A DNA stretch of 46,732 nt, from positions 1-46,732 of the forward strand of contig JADZDP010000113.1 of NCBI GenBank assembly GCA_020850995.1, given 5' to 3'. The DNA is from Deltaproteobacteria bacterium. GTDB taxonomy: Bacteria > Myxococcota > UBA727 > VGSZ01. Positions 1-9,292 of the stretch are shown here, one piece after another. Position 1 is the first letter of the stretch, and every line of letters starts with the position of its first letter. Both the position numbers and the translations under genes were made by a program. The notes under the pieces were generated by a model. The model did no database searches and was not told the origin of the DNA. It was given only the letters and a program-made list of their open reading frames with translations.

Positions 1-101
1 CAAGGCGCCGTCGAGGACCGGAGCGAGCATCCTCGACGGATGTGACGCGAGGACCGGAGACGGAAACGCCGCGCGCCGGGATGACTCGGGCGCGAGGGCG
101 G

Positions 102-147
102 TCAACTTGTCCTTTCGAGGGCCCTAACGGCCCGCGAATGGACAACT
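102..147. repeat. Palindromic repeat, copy 1
   Basis: An imperfect inverted repeat. The left arm ACTTGTCCTTTCGAGGGCC and the right arm GGCCCGCGAATGGACAACT pair at 16 of 19 positions around a CTAAC loop. The centre GGGCCCTAACGG and the left arm ACTTGTC--TTCG-GGGCC recur at 264-300. I see no third copy in the window. It could be a REP-like intergenic palindrome or a terminator. Confidence 0.5.
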
Positions 148-263
148 CAGTCGTCCTCGCGAGCGATCCATCGTCGCTGTCTGCGTCGCGTCCACCGTCC
201 GTGGCGACGGCCACGGCCCTGCGGGGCTCCTTGCCATCGACGCGCCTCGCTCGCGATCACCGA

Positions 264-300
264 TCGACTTGTCGATTCGCGGGCCCTAACGGGCCATGGG
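264..300. repeat. Palindromic repeat, copy 2 (partial)
   Basis: It shares ACTTGTC, TTCG and GGGCCCTAACGG with the element at 102-147 in the same order and spacing. The right arm diverges after GGGCC, so only the inner stem (GGCCC/GGGCC) is kept. The two copies are about 160 bases apart in the same gene-free stretch. Confidence 0.45.
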
Positions 301-336
301 TTGGTTGGCACAGCGGTCGTGCACGCGGGCCCAGCG

Positions 337-564
337 TCAGAGCGTGCGCGCGATCTCCACGGCCACGATGCGCGGTGGGCCCGACGACGCCTCGAGCACG
401 ATCTCGGCGGCGCTGGCACCGGCGCGGGCGAGCTGACGTCGCACCCGCGCTTCGACTGCCGCGGACGGGAAGGGCACCGCCAGCGTGAGCGCGCTCACGG
501 CGCCGCCTCGGATGCTGGCAAGCTCCAAAGCTTCGGCGACAACGGCATCCAGGTCACGTCCCAC
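337..564 (-). CDS. Doubtful small protein, unknown function
   Basis: A 75-residue frame from a possible GTG at 564. The codons are strongly GC-ending and the product is balanced (alpha/beta-like, rich in Ala, Val and Glu, ending VAVEIARTL), which favours real coding. The same frame runs up to 702, but the upstream part is Arg/Ser/Pro-rich and unlike protein. No good ribosome binding site precedes 564. The C-terminal pattern faintly recalls HypA-type metallochaperones, but the zinc cysteines are absent and I do not assign it. It could be the remnant of a longer gene: another frame just upstream carries a CSRCG motif before a stop, so a frameshift is possible. Confidence 0.3.
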   Translation of the reverse strand: MGRDLDAVVAEALELASIRGGAVSALTLAVPFPSAAVEARVRRQLARAGASAAEIVLEASSGPPRIVAVEIARTL

Positions 565-681
565 ATCGCGAGCACAGCAATCGCCGTGCCCGCGGCGCGC
601 CACCCCCGTCCTCCACAGCCGCCACGGCCGCGAGCTTCGCTCGCTCGCCGAGGGCGGCGTGCGGCGCACATCGGCGAAGCA

Positions 682-732
682 GGACGCGGGGCCCTCACCC
701 AAGACGGCTCCCGCTGGTCGCGGATCATCGAT
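682..732 (-). repeat. Conserved 51-bp element, copy A
   Basis: This matches 29219-29269 at 47 of 51 positions. On the reverse strand it begins 9 bases after the stop codon of the histidine kinase (ends 742). The conserved core folds as GAC-[CA]-GCGGG-[A]-GCC, a 12-base loop, then GGC-CCCGC-GTC. The two differences within the hairpin are both in the loop and the other two lie 5' of it. It also reads as a start of translation (MIRDQREPSWV), but three of the four differences change an amino acid, so an RNA or DNA role seems likelier than a peptide. Confidence 0.7.
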
Positions 733-741
733 CAGGTGGGA

Positions 742-2229
742 TCACTCATCCTCGGCCCCGCGCGCATCATCCGTGGGCAGGCGCGCCTCGAAGCCCGCCC
801 CCGACCAGGGCGAAGGGCACAGCGTCAAGGTGCCGCCCATGGCTTCGACGATCTTGCGAGCGGTCGGCAAGCCGAGGCCGGTGCCGCGCGTCTTGGTCGT
901 GAAGAAGGGCTCGAAGATGCGCTCGCGCACCTCGTCGTTGATGCCGGGCCCGTCGTCGAGCACGCGCAAGGTCGCGCCGTCCACCTCGATGCGCACCTTG
1001 CGCGCGCCCGCTTGCCAGGCGTTTTGCACGAGGTTGAACAGCACCTGGGTCAACAGCGCCACGTCGGCGAGCGCGGAGCCGGTGCCGCGCACCTCTGCCG
1101 TGCCGTGCTCGCTCGACGCCACCGAGGCTGCGACCGCCGCGAGATCGACGGCGCGCGGCGTGAGCGCGATGGGCTTGCTCAGGCTCAACAGGTCGCCCAC
1201 CAGGTTGCCGAGGCGCTGCACCTGCTCTTGCACCTTGGTGAGCGCTCCGCGGCGCGTGTCGTCGTGCGGCAGGGTGTTGGCCACCACCTGCACCGCCGCC
1301 GAGACGCCCGCGAGCGGGTTCCTGATCTCGTGCGCCACCGTGGCCGCCATGCTCGCGAGCTTGGCGAGCTGCTCTGCGCGGGTCACGCGCGCTTCCGAGG
1401 CGAGCGTATCGGTGAGGTCCTCCACGTGCATGAGGAGCTCGGCCATGGGGTGGTCGAGTGGGGTCAGCGTGATGCGGAACGACCCCACGCCGCTCGGCAA
1501 TGCGACGTCGAGGCGCGGCAGCAGGATCTCTCGCTTGAGGCGGCGCGCGCGCTCGAGGCGCCCGCGCAGGCCCGCGGCCTCGACGAGCGCGGGCTGCAGC
1601 ACCTCGGGCCACGGGCGCCCGTGCGGCTCGGCGCTGGCGAACACGCGCGGGTTCGGGCGCGCCGCCGTGGTGACGCGCCCGTCGGCGTCGAGCAGCACCA
1701 CGCCGGCCGGCAGGTGCGCCACGATGCGATCGCGCAGGTCCGCCAGGCGCGTTTCGGACGCGGCCGCGCAGACGGCCCCCACGAGCAGCGCCGCGTCGAG
1801 GTCGCAGGCACGCGCGATGGCTTCGGCGTCCTCGGGCGCCGCGACCGCACCGGCGTTGCGGGCGGCGCGCACCAGCTCGTCGCGCACGCGCGCCGTCGCT
1901 GCGCTCATGCGCGCGGCGGACAGCCCTGCGCGCACGAGCGCGCCGCCGTCGGCCCGACGTCGATCGGCGTAGCCGCCGTCGCGCGGAGCGTTGAACAGGT
2001 CTGCCACGCGAGGCTCGAGCAGGGAGCTGAGCTCAGCGGCGCTGTGTCCCCGAGGCACGCCGCCAACGACGAGCTCGTCGAGCGCGAGGACGGCGAGCCG
2101 CGCACACAGGCTGGGGAGCGCCGGAGCCAAGGCCGGCCACAGCGCCCGCAGCCGTTCGGCGTCTGCGTCGCTGAACCCCACCACGCCTGCCAGCGCGGTG
2201 ATGCCTCCCTGTTCCATGCTCGCGGCCAT
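742..2229 (-). CDS. Sensor histidine kinase, globin-like N-terminus
   Basis: A 495-residue soluble histidine kinase with no membrane segment. Residues about 15-160 are all-helical and resemble the protoglobin domain of globin-coupled sensors (FSDADAERLRALWPAL, then YADRRRADGG..VRAGL), but the position of the proximal haem histidine holds Leu or Ala. Residues 162-275 look PAS-like (AGVVLLDADGRV). The H-box is ATVAHEIRNPL with phospho-acceptor H300. The ATPase domain shows the N-box (FNLVQNAWQAG), DDGPGI (425-430) and RGTGLGL. The start at 2229 is preferred over an open frame running up to 2610 because the extra part is Arg-rich and overlaps the divergent gene; Met at 2217 is an alternative. 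It is divergent from the NtrC-type regulator at 2489 and is probably its partner. Confidence 0.85.
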   Translation of the reverse strand: MAASMEQGGITALAGVVGFSDADAERLRALWPALAPALPSLCARLAVLALDELVVGGVPRGHSAAELSSLLEPRVADLFNAPRDGGYADRRRADGGALVRAGLSAARMSAATARVRDELVRAARNAGAVAAPEDAEAIARACDLDAALLVGAVCAAASETRLADLRDRIVAHLPAGVVLLDADGRVTTAARPNPRVFASAEPHGRPWPEVLQPALVEAAGLRGRLERARRLKREILLPRLDVALPSGVGSFRITLTPLDHPMAELLMHVEDLTDTLASEARVTRAEQLAKLASMAATVAHEIRNPLAGVSAAVQVVANTLPHDDTRRGALTKVQEQVQRLGNLVGDLLSLSKPIALTPRAVDLAAVAASVASSEHGTAEVRGTGSALADVALLTQVLFNLVQNAWQAGARKVRIEVDGATLRVLDDGPGINDEVRERIFEPFFTTKTRGTGLGLPTARKIVEAMGGTLTLCPSPWSGAGFEARLPTDDARGAEDE

Positions 2230-2488
2230 GGCCTCAATTGGATGCTTGCCCGGCCGTGCACAAGCGGGCGTGCCGAAGTCCTTGTGAGCGTTGTGCTTTC
2301 GCCCAATGACCCGGTGGAATGTGTGATTGCGCACACGCAAGCGTCCCGCTAGTACATTTCGCAGCGGGGCGACGCGCCGGCATGCCTGGCATGGCTCATG
2401 TATTCGGGCGTGCCGGTTCGCCCAGTCGCAGGTGCCGCGCTTTGATGCCGCGCTGTGACGCCCCGCGGCGACCGCGTTGGAGGAAGCG

Positions 2489-3940
<1,452 letters not shown>

Positions 3941-3971
3941 GCCACGATGCTCTGGAGTACGGGAGGGATCC

Positions 3972-4463
3972 TTGAGTCGCACCATCCTCGTCGCCCACGA
4001 CTTCGCGCCCTGCGCCGACGCCGCCGCGCGCTTGGCGCTGCGCGACCTCCTTGCCGGCGGTAGCCCTGGCACGCTGGTCTTGTGCAACGTCTACACCATC
4101 ATGCCGATGCCCCTTGGCCTCGACGGGGCCGCGGGTGTGGGCGCCGGGCTCGTCGAGCTCGAGCGCGCGGTGGCGCTCGAGACGCAGAAGCGCCTCGAGC
4201 GCGCCGCGGCCACCCTGCGTGCGGATCACGCCGCGATGAGAACCGAGCGCCCCGGCCTGCCGGACGTGACCGTGACCGCAGCCCTGCGGCAAGACGCGCC
4301 TGCCGAAGGCGTGGTGGCAGAGGCTGTGGCGCGTGGCGCCGAGCGCATCTACGTTGGCACCCACGGCCGCACCGGCATCACGCATGTGCTCTTGGGCAGC
4401 GTGGCCGAACGCATCGCGCGGCTCGCCAAGGTCCCGGTCACCGTCGTCAAGACCGACACCTGA
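3972..4463 (+). CDS. Universal stress protein (UspA family)
   Basis: A 163-residue single Usp domain. The N-terminus RTILVAHDFAPCADAAARLA carries the conserved Asp of the first strand. The C-terminal nucleotide-binding signature is GTHGRTGITHVLLGSVAERI (the G-2x-G-9x-G-S pattern of ATP-binding Usps), ending PVTVVK. TTG at 3972 is the start, supported by GGGAGGGA just upstream. It lies 31 bases after the NtrC-type regulator and 8 bases before a second Usp gene, so the three may share a transcript. Usps generally help survival under starvation or respiratory stress; the exact role here is not visible. Confidence 0.9.
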   Translation: MSRTILVAHDFAPCADAAARLALRDLLAGGSPGTLVLCNVYTIMPMPLGLDGAAGVGAGLVELERAVALETQKRLERAAATLRADHAAMRTERPGLPDVTVTAALRQDAPAEGVVAEAVARGAERIYVGTHGRTGITHVLLGSVAERIARLAKVPVTVVKTDT

Positions 4464-4471
4464 GGGAACCC

Positions 4472-4966
4472 ATGCCGAGCTACCAACACCTGCTCGTCCC
4501 CGTTGACACCGACGTCACCGCCGATGGTGCGTTGGCCGAGCACCTGGTCGACGCCGCCGCCGACCTGGCGCGCGCGCTCGGCGCCAAGGTAACGCTGGCG
4601 CACGTCGCGCTGCCCGTGGTCGAGCCCGGCGTGCTGCCGGTGGACGGCTACAGCGCCGCCTACCGGGCCATGAACGACGTGCTCGAGGCGCGCAACGCGG
4701 CGGCCAACCGGGCGCTGGCAACGCTGGTCGAACGCTGCGCGCAGCGCGGCGCTCGTGCGGAGTCGATGCTGATCACGCGCGGCGGTCCCGTACCCGACCG
4801 CATCGTCGAGGCCGCCACCGAGCGCGGCGCCGACCTGATCGTGCTCGCCACGCATGGTCGCCGCGGCGTCTCGCGCTTGGTGCTCGGCAGCGTGGCCGAG
4901 CGCACCGCCCACCTCGCGTCACGCGGTCACTCAGCTGCGGTGCTGCTGCTCCCGGTCGGGCCGTGA
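4472..4966 (+). CDS. Universal stress protein (UspA family), second copy
   Basis: A 164-residue Usp domain beginning YQHLLVPVDTD. The ATP-binding signature is ATHGRRGVSRLVLGSVAERT, so it keeps the same G-2x-G-9x-G-S spacing as its neighbour. The two are clearly divergent paralogues rather than a recent duplication: the central parts share little and the second has a longer middle segment. ATG at 4472 follows GAGGGAA. The stop is one base before the GTG of the next gene, which supports translational coupling. Confidence 0.9.
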   Translation: MPSYQHLLVPVDTDVTADGALAEHLVDAAADLARALGAKVTLAHVALPVVEPGVLPVDGYSAAYRAMNDVLEARNAAANRALATLVERCAQRGARAESMLITRGGPVPDRIVEAATERGADLIVLATHGRRGVSRLVLGSVAERTAHLASRGHSAAVLLLPVGP

Positions 4967-4967
4967 C

Positions 4968-5624
4968 GTGAGCCCGGGGGGAGCTCGCGAGCGGTTCGAC
5001 GTCGAGCGCGCGGTGCACCGCGTGCTCGCGGAGGAGCGCGGCGGGCGGCGCATGCGGCGCTTTGTCGTCGACTGCCCACGCGGGCGCTCGGTCGACCTCA
5101 CAGACTGCGGCCGTTGTCCGGACTGTCGAGGCTACACGCTGCGCTCGGCGGGGGGATCGACCATCGTGTGCTCGCTGGCGATCGACGAGGTGCCGCGCGG
5201 CGCCGCCCCGGGCAGCGTCGGGGCGGCCATGGTGCGTGACGTGGCGTGCGTGGCCGGCGAGCTGCCGCTTGCTGGCGCGCTCGACCTGCTCGAGGAGCAA
5301 CGGCCGCGCGGCCTGCCCGTCATCGACGAGGCCGATCGGCCGCTCGGCGTGCTCACCTGGCCCGACGTGCTCGGCGCCATGCGCGCGCGCGGGTTCGCGG
5401 TGCCGGCGACCATCGACGGCACCGCTCCACGCGCCCTCGAGCGCGCGTGGATCCCCGAGGCGGTGCGCCAGGTCCCGGTGCGTGAGATCGTGGCGCGCGG
5501 CGCGGCCACGGCAACCGAGACCGAGGTGCTCGACGCCGCACGCGCCCGGGTCCGGGCCGAGCGCAACCAGCTCCTCATCGTCGTCGACAGCGAGGGGCGC
5601 ATCATCGGCGCTGTTCCAAGCTAG
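4968..5624 (+). CDS. Cys-cluster and CBS-pair protein
   Basis: A 218-residue protein starting at GTG 4968, one base after the preceding Usp gene. The N-terminal third carries a cysteine cluster (VVDCP, then DCGRCPDCRG, then VCSLA). The C-x2-C-x2-C core plus flanking Cys could bind zinc or an iron-sulfur cluster. The rest is a pair of CBS domains (about 85-215): RGLPVIDEADRPLGVLTW in the first and NQLLIVVDSEGRIIGAV in the second. CBS pairs sense adenine nucleotides in many proteins. The context (two Usps, NtrC-type regulator, globin-like kinase) suggests energy or redox stress signalling; that is inference. I do not recognise a named family for the full architecture. Confidence 0.75.
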   Translation: MSPGGARERFDVERAVHRVLAEERGGRRMRRFVVDCPRGRSVDLTDCGRCPDCRGYTLRSAGGSTIVCSLAIDEVPRGAAPGSVGAAMVRDVACVAGELPLAGALDLLEEQRPRGLPVIDEADRPLGVLTWPDVLGAMRARGFAVPATIDGTAPRALERAWIPEAVRQVPVREIVARGAATATETEVLDAARARVRAERNQLLIVVDSEGRIIGAVPS

Positions 5625-5660
5625 CGGGTCGCCGTCCACCCCCAGCAACGTCGGCGCAGC

Positions 5661-5678
5661 ATGTCACGTAGCTGTCAC
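5661..5678 (+). promoter_or_regulatory. Pho box upstream of phoB
   Basis: Two 7-mers, ATGTCAC (5661-5667) and CTGTCAC (5672-5678), are separated by GTAG. This is the 11-base period and near-consensus sequence of the PhoB-binding Pho box. It ends 22 bases before the phoB start, which implies that PhoB controls its own operon. Confidence 0.8.
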
Positions 5679-5700
5679 ACAGGAAGCTGAGGATCGGAGC

Positions 5701-6414
5701 ATGGCCGCGCACATCCTCATCGTCGACGACGAGCCCGACCTCGCCGCGACCTTGGCCTACAACCTCGAGAGCCAGGGCTACACGACGGTGGTGGCGGGGA
5801 CCGGCGCCGCAGCCCTTGAGCTGGTGCGGCAGCGCCGGCCAGACCTGGTGCTGCTCGACGTCATGCTGCCAGATCTGTCGGGCCTCGAGGTCTGTCGGCG
5901 CCTGCGCCACGACGCGGCGCTCGCCACCGTGCCGGTGTTGATGCTGACCGCGCGCGGCGAGGAGATCGATCGCGTGCTCGGCCTGGAGGTGGGCGCCGAC
6001 GACTACCTGGTGAAGCCGTTCTCGGTGCGCGAGCTCTTGCTGCGCGTGCAAGCCATCCTGCGCCGCAGCGTTGCACCGGCTGCCACCGTCGAAAGCACCG
6101 CCAATGTGACCCGCTTCGGGGCGCTGGTCGTCGATGAAGCGGCGCACCGCGCGACCGTCGGCGGCGTGGAAGCCCCGTTGACCGCGCTGGAATTCCGCCT
6201 GCTCACCACGCTGCTCGAACGGCGTGGTCGCGTGCAGACGCGCGAGCGCCTCCTCGACGACGTGTGGGGCATCACCGCCGACGTCACCACGCGCACCGTC
6301 GACACCCACGTGAAGCGGCTGCGCGAGAAGCTCGGTGCCGCGGCCGAGTACATCGAGACGCTGCGCGGCGTCGGCTACCGCTTCCGCGAGAGCCCGGCGC
6401 AGGCCGACCGGTGA
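5701..6414 (+). CDS. phoB: Phosphate regulon response regulator PhoB
   Basis: A 237-residue OmpR/PhoB-class regulator. The receiver domain shows ILIVDDEPD at the N-terminus, phospho-acceptor in LVLLDVMLPD, and LVKPFS with the conserved Lys. The winged-helix DNA-binding domain (about 130-230) ends TRTVDTHVKRLREKLG...IETLRGVGYRF, typical of PhoB. A Pho box lies just upstream and phoR, pst and phoU follow, which fixes the identity better than sequence alone. When phosphate is low, PhoR phosphorylates PhoB, which activates the pst genes. A purine-rich GAGGATCGGAG stretch precedes the ATG. Confidence 0.93.
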   Translation: MAAHILIVDDEPDLAATLAYNLESQGYTTVVAGTGAAALELVRQRRPDLVLLDVMLPDLSGLEVCRRLRHDAALATVPVLMLTARGEEIDRVLGLEVGADDYLVKPFSVRELLLRVQAILRRSVAPAATVESTANVTRFGALVVDEAAHRATVGGVEAPLTALEFRLLTTLLERRGRVQTRERLLDDVWGITADVTTRTVDTHVKRLREKLGAAAEYIETLRGVGYRFRESPAQADR

Positions 6415-6439
6415 GCGCCCGCCCCACGTCGGTGGTGGC

Positions 6440-8206
6440 ATGAGGCTGCGGGCGCGCGGCAAGCTCTTCGTCGCGGCGCTCACGCTGGTCGCGCTGGTGG
6501 TGCTGGTCACCGGCGCGGTCGCCGAGCGTGAGCTGCGCGTCTGGCTCATGGACCACCTGCGCGCCGACCTGGCGCGACAGCTCGACGCCGTGGCCGTTGC
6601 GACCACCCAGGTCGCGCCGGCCGATCGCGCCAGGTCCGACGAGCTGGCCGACCAGCTCGGGGCCGCGCTCGACGCCCGCGTCACGCTCGTGCATGGCGAC
6701 GGCACGGTGGCCGGCGACTCGCGCATCGCGCTCGGCGACCTGGCGTCGACGGAGAACCACCGCGATCGTCCCGAGGTGCGCGCCGCGCTGGCGCAAGGGC
6801 GCGGGTGGGATCAGCGCCACAGCGCCACGGTCGACGAGGACATGATGTACGCGGCCCGCGCCGTCCACGCCGGCGTGGTGCGCGTGGTGCGCGTGGCGCT
6901 CCCCGTGGTCGCGGTCGAACAGGTCAGCGCCCGCGTGCGCGCCCTGGTCACGGTCGCCGGCGTGGTGGGCCTCGCCGTGGCGGTGATCATGAGCATCATG
7001 GCGTCGCAGCTCCTGACCCGCACGCTGCGCGAGCTGGTGGCCCACGCGCGCTCTCTCGCGATCGCGGTCGGCGGTGCCGTGTCGCCCAGCGCCGACGAGA
7101 TCGGCGGCTTGCGCGGCACCCTCGAACAGCTCGCCGGCGAGCTTGGCCGGTCGGTCAGCGCGCTGGCTGCGGAGCGGGGCCGCCTGAGCGCGGTGCTCGA
7201 GGCCATGGACGAGAGCGTGCTGGCGCTCGACGTAGACGGTCGCGTCACCCTGGCCAACGCGGTGGCGCGCAGGATCCTCGAGGTCGAGGGCGATCCCGCG
7301 GGGCGCACCCTCCTCGAGGTCACGCGCGTGCCGGCCTTGGCCGACATCGTGGACGTCGCACGCACCGGTGCCGTGACCACCACCGAGATCACCATCGACA
7401 AGAGCGGTCGCACCGCGCACGCGTGCGCCGCGCCCATCACCGGCACTGGCGGTATCGTGCTGGTGTTGCACGACGTCACCGAGGTGCGCCGGCTCGAGCG
7501 AGTGCGGCGCGATTTCGTCGCCAACGTGTCGCACGAGCTGCGCACGCCGGTGAGCGTCATCCGCGCCAACGCCGAGACCCTCCTGCTCGGCGCCATCGAC
7601 GCGCCGACACGTGCACGCGCCTTCGTCGAGGCCATCGACCGCAACGCCGAGCGGCTCGCGCGCCTGCTCGCCGATCTGCTCGACCTCGCGCGCGTCGAGG
7701 CGGGGGCGCTCACGCTCGACCTGCGGGAGCTCCCGTTGGCGCCGGTCTGCGAGCGCCTGTGCGAGACCATGCGCGAGCGAGCCCGCGCGCGTCACCAGCA
7801 GGTCTCGGTGATCTGCGCGCCGGACGTGGTCGCGCGGGCCGATCTGACGGCGCTCGAGCAGGTGCTGCTCAACCTGCTCGACAACGCCATCAAGTACGCG
7901 CCGACCGGCGGCAGCATCACCATGCGCGCGCACCGCGCCGGTGAGCGCTGCCGCATCGAGGTGGAGGACGACGGTCCGGGCATCGAGCCACGCCACTGGC
8001 CGCGCTTGTTCGAGCGCTTCTACCGCGTCGATGCCGGGCGCTCCCGCGAGGCGGGTGGCACCGGCCTTGGGCTCGCCATCGTCAAGCACCTGGTGGAAGC
8101 CCAACAGGGCGTGGTTGGCGTGGGCGCCGCGTCGCCGCGGGGTTCGATCTTCTGGCTCGAGCTGCCCGGCGCCAGCGCGGTGGTACCCGAATCGGCACCC
8201 CGCTGA
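6440..8206 (+). CDS. phoR: Phosphate sensor histidine kinase PhoR
   Basis: A 588-residue membrane histidine kinase. There is a transmembrane segment at about 8-28, a periplasmic domain of about 140 residues, and a second membrane segment at about 166-188. A HAMP-like linker follows, then a PAS domain (about 245-345) and an H-box with FVANVSHELRTP (phospho-acceptor H365). The ATPase part has LLNLLDNAIKYAP, EDDGPGI and GGTGLGLAIVKHLV. E. coli PhoR has no large periplasmic domain; the longer form here is common outside enterobacteria and may let it read an external signal directly. The ATG lies 25 bases after phoB. The stop overlaps the Pho box of pstS. Confidence 0.92.
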   Translation: MRLRARGKLFVAALTLVALVVLVTGAVAERELRVWLMDHLRADLARQLDAVAVATTQVAPADRARSDELADQLGAALDARVTLVHGDGTVAGDSRIALGDLASTENHRDRPEVRAALAQGRGWDQRHSATVDEDMMYAARAVHAGVVRVVRVALPVVAVEQVSARVRALVTVAGVVGLAVAVIMSIMASQLLTRTLRELVAHARSLAIAVGGAVSPSADEIGGLRGTLEQLAGELGRSVSALAAERGRLSAVLEAMDESVLALDVDGRVTLANAVARRILEVEGDPAGRTLLEVTRVPALADIVDVARTGAVTTTEITIDKSGRTAHACAAPITGTGGIVLVLHDVTEVRRLERVRRDFVANVSHELRTPVSVIRANAETLLLGAIDAPTRARAFVEAIDRNAERLARLLADLLDLARVEAGALTLDLRELPLAPVCERLCETMRERARARHQQVSVICAPDVVARADLTALEQVLLNLLDNAIKYAPTGGSITMRAHRAGERCRIEVEDDGPGIEPRHWPRLFERFYRVDAGRSREAGGTGLGLAIVKHLVEAQQGVVGVGAASPRGSIFWLELPGASAVVPESAPR

Positions 8207-8220
8207 CACACGCCTGTCAC
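8203..8220 (+). promoter_or_regulatory. Pho box upstream of pstS
   Basis: CTGACAC (8203-8209), spacer ACGC, CTGTCAC (8214-8220): the same 7+4+7 layout as the box before phoB. It overlaps the phoR stop codon and ends 40 bases before pstS, so pstSCAB-phoU probably has its own PhoB-dependent promoter. Confidence 0.78.
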
Positions 8221-8260
8221 CTAGCGCGCCCATGGTGGCCCGAGAGATCTGGAGGTCCCC

Positions 8261-9280
8261 GTGCAGCGATCCCTCGCCTCATTCTTTGCCATCGCGATGG
8301 TGTGCGGTTGCGCCCGTGGCGGTGAGCAGCCGAAGGCTGCGACACTGGCGAAGGCGCCGGTGGTCACCATCGACGGCTCGAGCACCGTCATGCCGATCTC
8401 CGAGGCCGTCGCCGAGGAGACCCAGAAAGCCACTGGCGCGCGCGTGACCATCGGCGTCACGGGCACCGGCGGCGGCATGAAGAAGCTGTGCGCCAACGAG
8501 ATCGCCGTCGCCAACGCCTCGCGACCCATCAAGTCGTCGGAGGTGGACGCGTGCGCCAAGAACGGCGTGAGCTTCGTCGAGCTGCCCGTGGCGTACGACG
8601 GCCTGGCGGTGGTGGTGAACCCCCAGAACAGCTGGGCCTCGTCGATGACGGTGGCGGAGCTGCGCACGCTATGGGAACCCGCGGCCCAAGGCAGCATCAA
8701 GCGCTGGAGCCAGGTGCGCCCGGGCTGGCCCGACGAGGAGATCCACTTGTTCGGTGCCGGCGTCGACTCGGGCACCTACGACTACTTCACCCAGGCCATC
8801 GTGGGCAAAGAACACACGAGCCGCGGCGACTACACCTCGAGTGAAGACGACAACGTGTTGGTTAAGGGCGTGGCGGGCGATCGCCTCGCGCTCGGCTTCT
8901 TCGGCCTCGCCTACGCCGACCAGAACAAGGACAAGCTGAAGCTCGTGGGCATCGACGACGAGCGCGCCGACAATGGCGCGGGCCCCATCATTCCGACCGC
9001 CGAAACCGTGCGCGACGGCACCTACCAGCCGCTGTCGCGCCCGCTGTTCGTGTACGTGGCGGTGAGCGCCGCCGACCGTCCCGAGGTGCAGGCCTTCGTG
9101 ACGACGTACCTGACTCGCGGCGGTGCCCTCGCCAGCGAGGTGGGCTACGTGGCGCTCCCCGAACGCGCCTACGAGCTTGCGCGCGCGCGCTTCGAGAAGC
9201 GCACCCCGGGCTCGGCCTATGGCGGGCAGGGGTCGCGCGTGGGAGTGACGGTGCTGCAGCTCCTCGCCGGCGAGGGCTGA
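8261..9280 (+). CDS. pstS: Phosphate-binding protein PstS (lipoprotein)
   Basis: The substrate-binding protein of the high-affinity phosphate ABC transporter, 339 residues. The signal peptide ends in VCGC, so Cys17 is the likely lipidation site and the protein is membrane-tethered. The phosphate-binding N-lobe motif IDGSSTVMPIS is clear, followed by TGTGGGMKKL and NASRPI. The hinge and C-lobe show FGAGVDSGTYDYF. GTG at 8261 is the start, with GGAGG 5 bases upstream. First gene after the second Pho box; pstC follows 12 bases later. Confidence 0.95.
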   Translation: MQRSLASFFAIAMVCGCARGGEQPKAATLAKAPVVTIDGSSTVMPISEAVAEETQKATGARVTIGVTGTGGGMKKLCANEIAVANASRPIKSSEVDACAKNGVSFVELPVAYDGLAVVVNPQNSWASSMTVAELRTLWEPAAQGSIKRWSQVRPGWPDEEIHLFGAGVDSGTYDYFTQAIVGKEHTSRGDYTSSEDDNVLVKGVAGDRLALGFFGLAYADQNKDKLKLVGIDDERADNGAGPIIPTAETVRDGTYQPLSRPLFVYVAVSAADRPEVQAFVTTYLTRGGALASEVGYVALPERAYELARARFEKRTPGSAYGGQGSRVGVTVLQLLAGEG

Positions 9281-9292
9281 GCGCGGCGCGCC

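Larger units (their letters stand above)
1..336. other. Non-coding stretch with palindromes
   Basis: I see no convincing gene here: the open frames are short or rich in Arg and Ser, as expected of non-coding high-GC DNA. The stretch holds a perfect 10-bp inverted repeat (8-17 with 30-39, 12-base loop), a short direct repeat GAGGACCGGAG (about 14-24 and 50-60), and two copies of a palindromic element listed separately. It lies downstream of the reverse-strand genes that end at 337 and 742, so it may be a 3' region or spacer of repeat type. The left edge is cut by the window. Confidence 0.5.

Noticed and set aside
28..42. 14-base match CATCCTCGACGGAT between the window start and about 34792
   Set aside because: Matches of this length are expected by chance in about 47 kb, more so at high GC; flanks are not shared.
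2312..2340. Dyad GTGTGATTGCGCACAC in the divergent kinase/regulator region
   Set aside because: Only 5 bp per arm with a 6-base spacer; too weak to call an operator.
301..2352. Long forward frame of 683 codons over the histidine kinase
   Set aside because: It is the antisense shadow of the reverse-strand kinase; its product is His/Arg/Ala-rich and has no recognisable domain, while the reverse frame holds all kinase motifs.
2386..2404. Possible sigma-54 promoter (TGGCATGGCTCATGTA) upstream of the NtrC-type regulator
   Set aside because: The -12 part lacks the GC dinucleotide at the required spacing.
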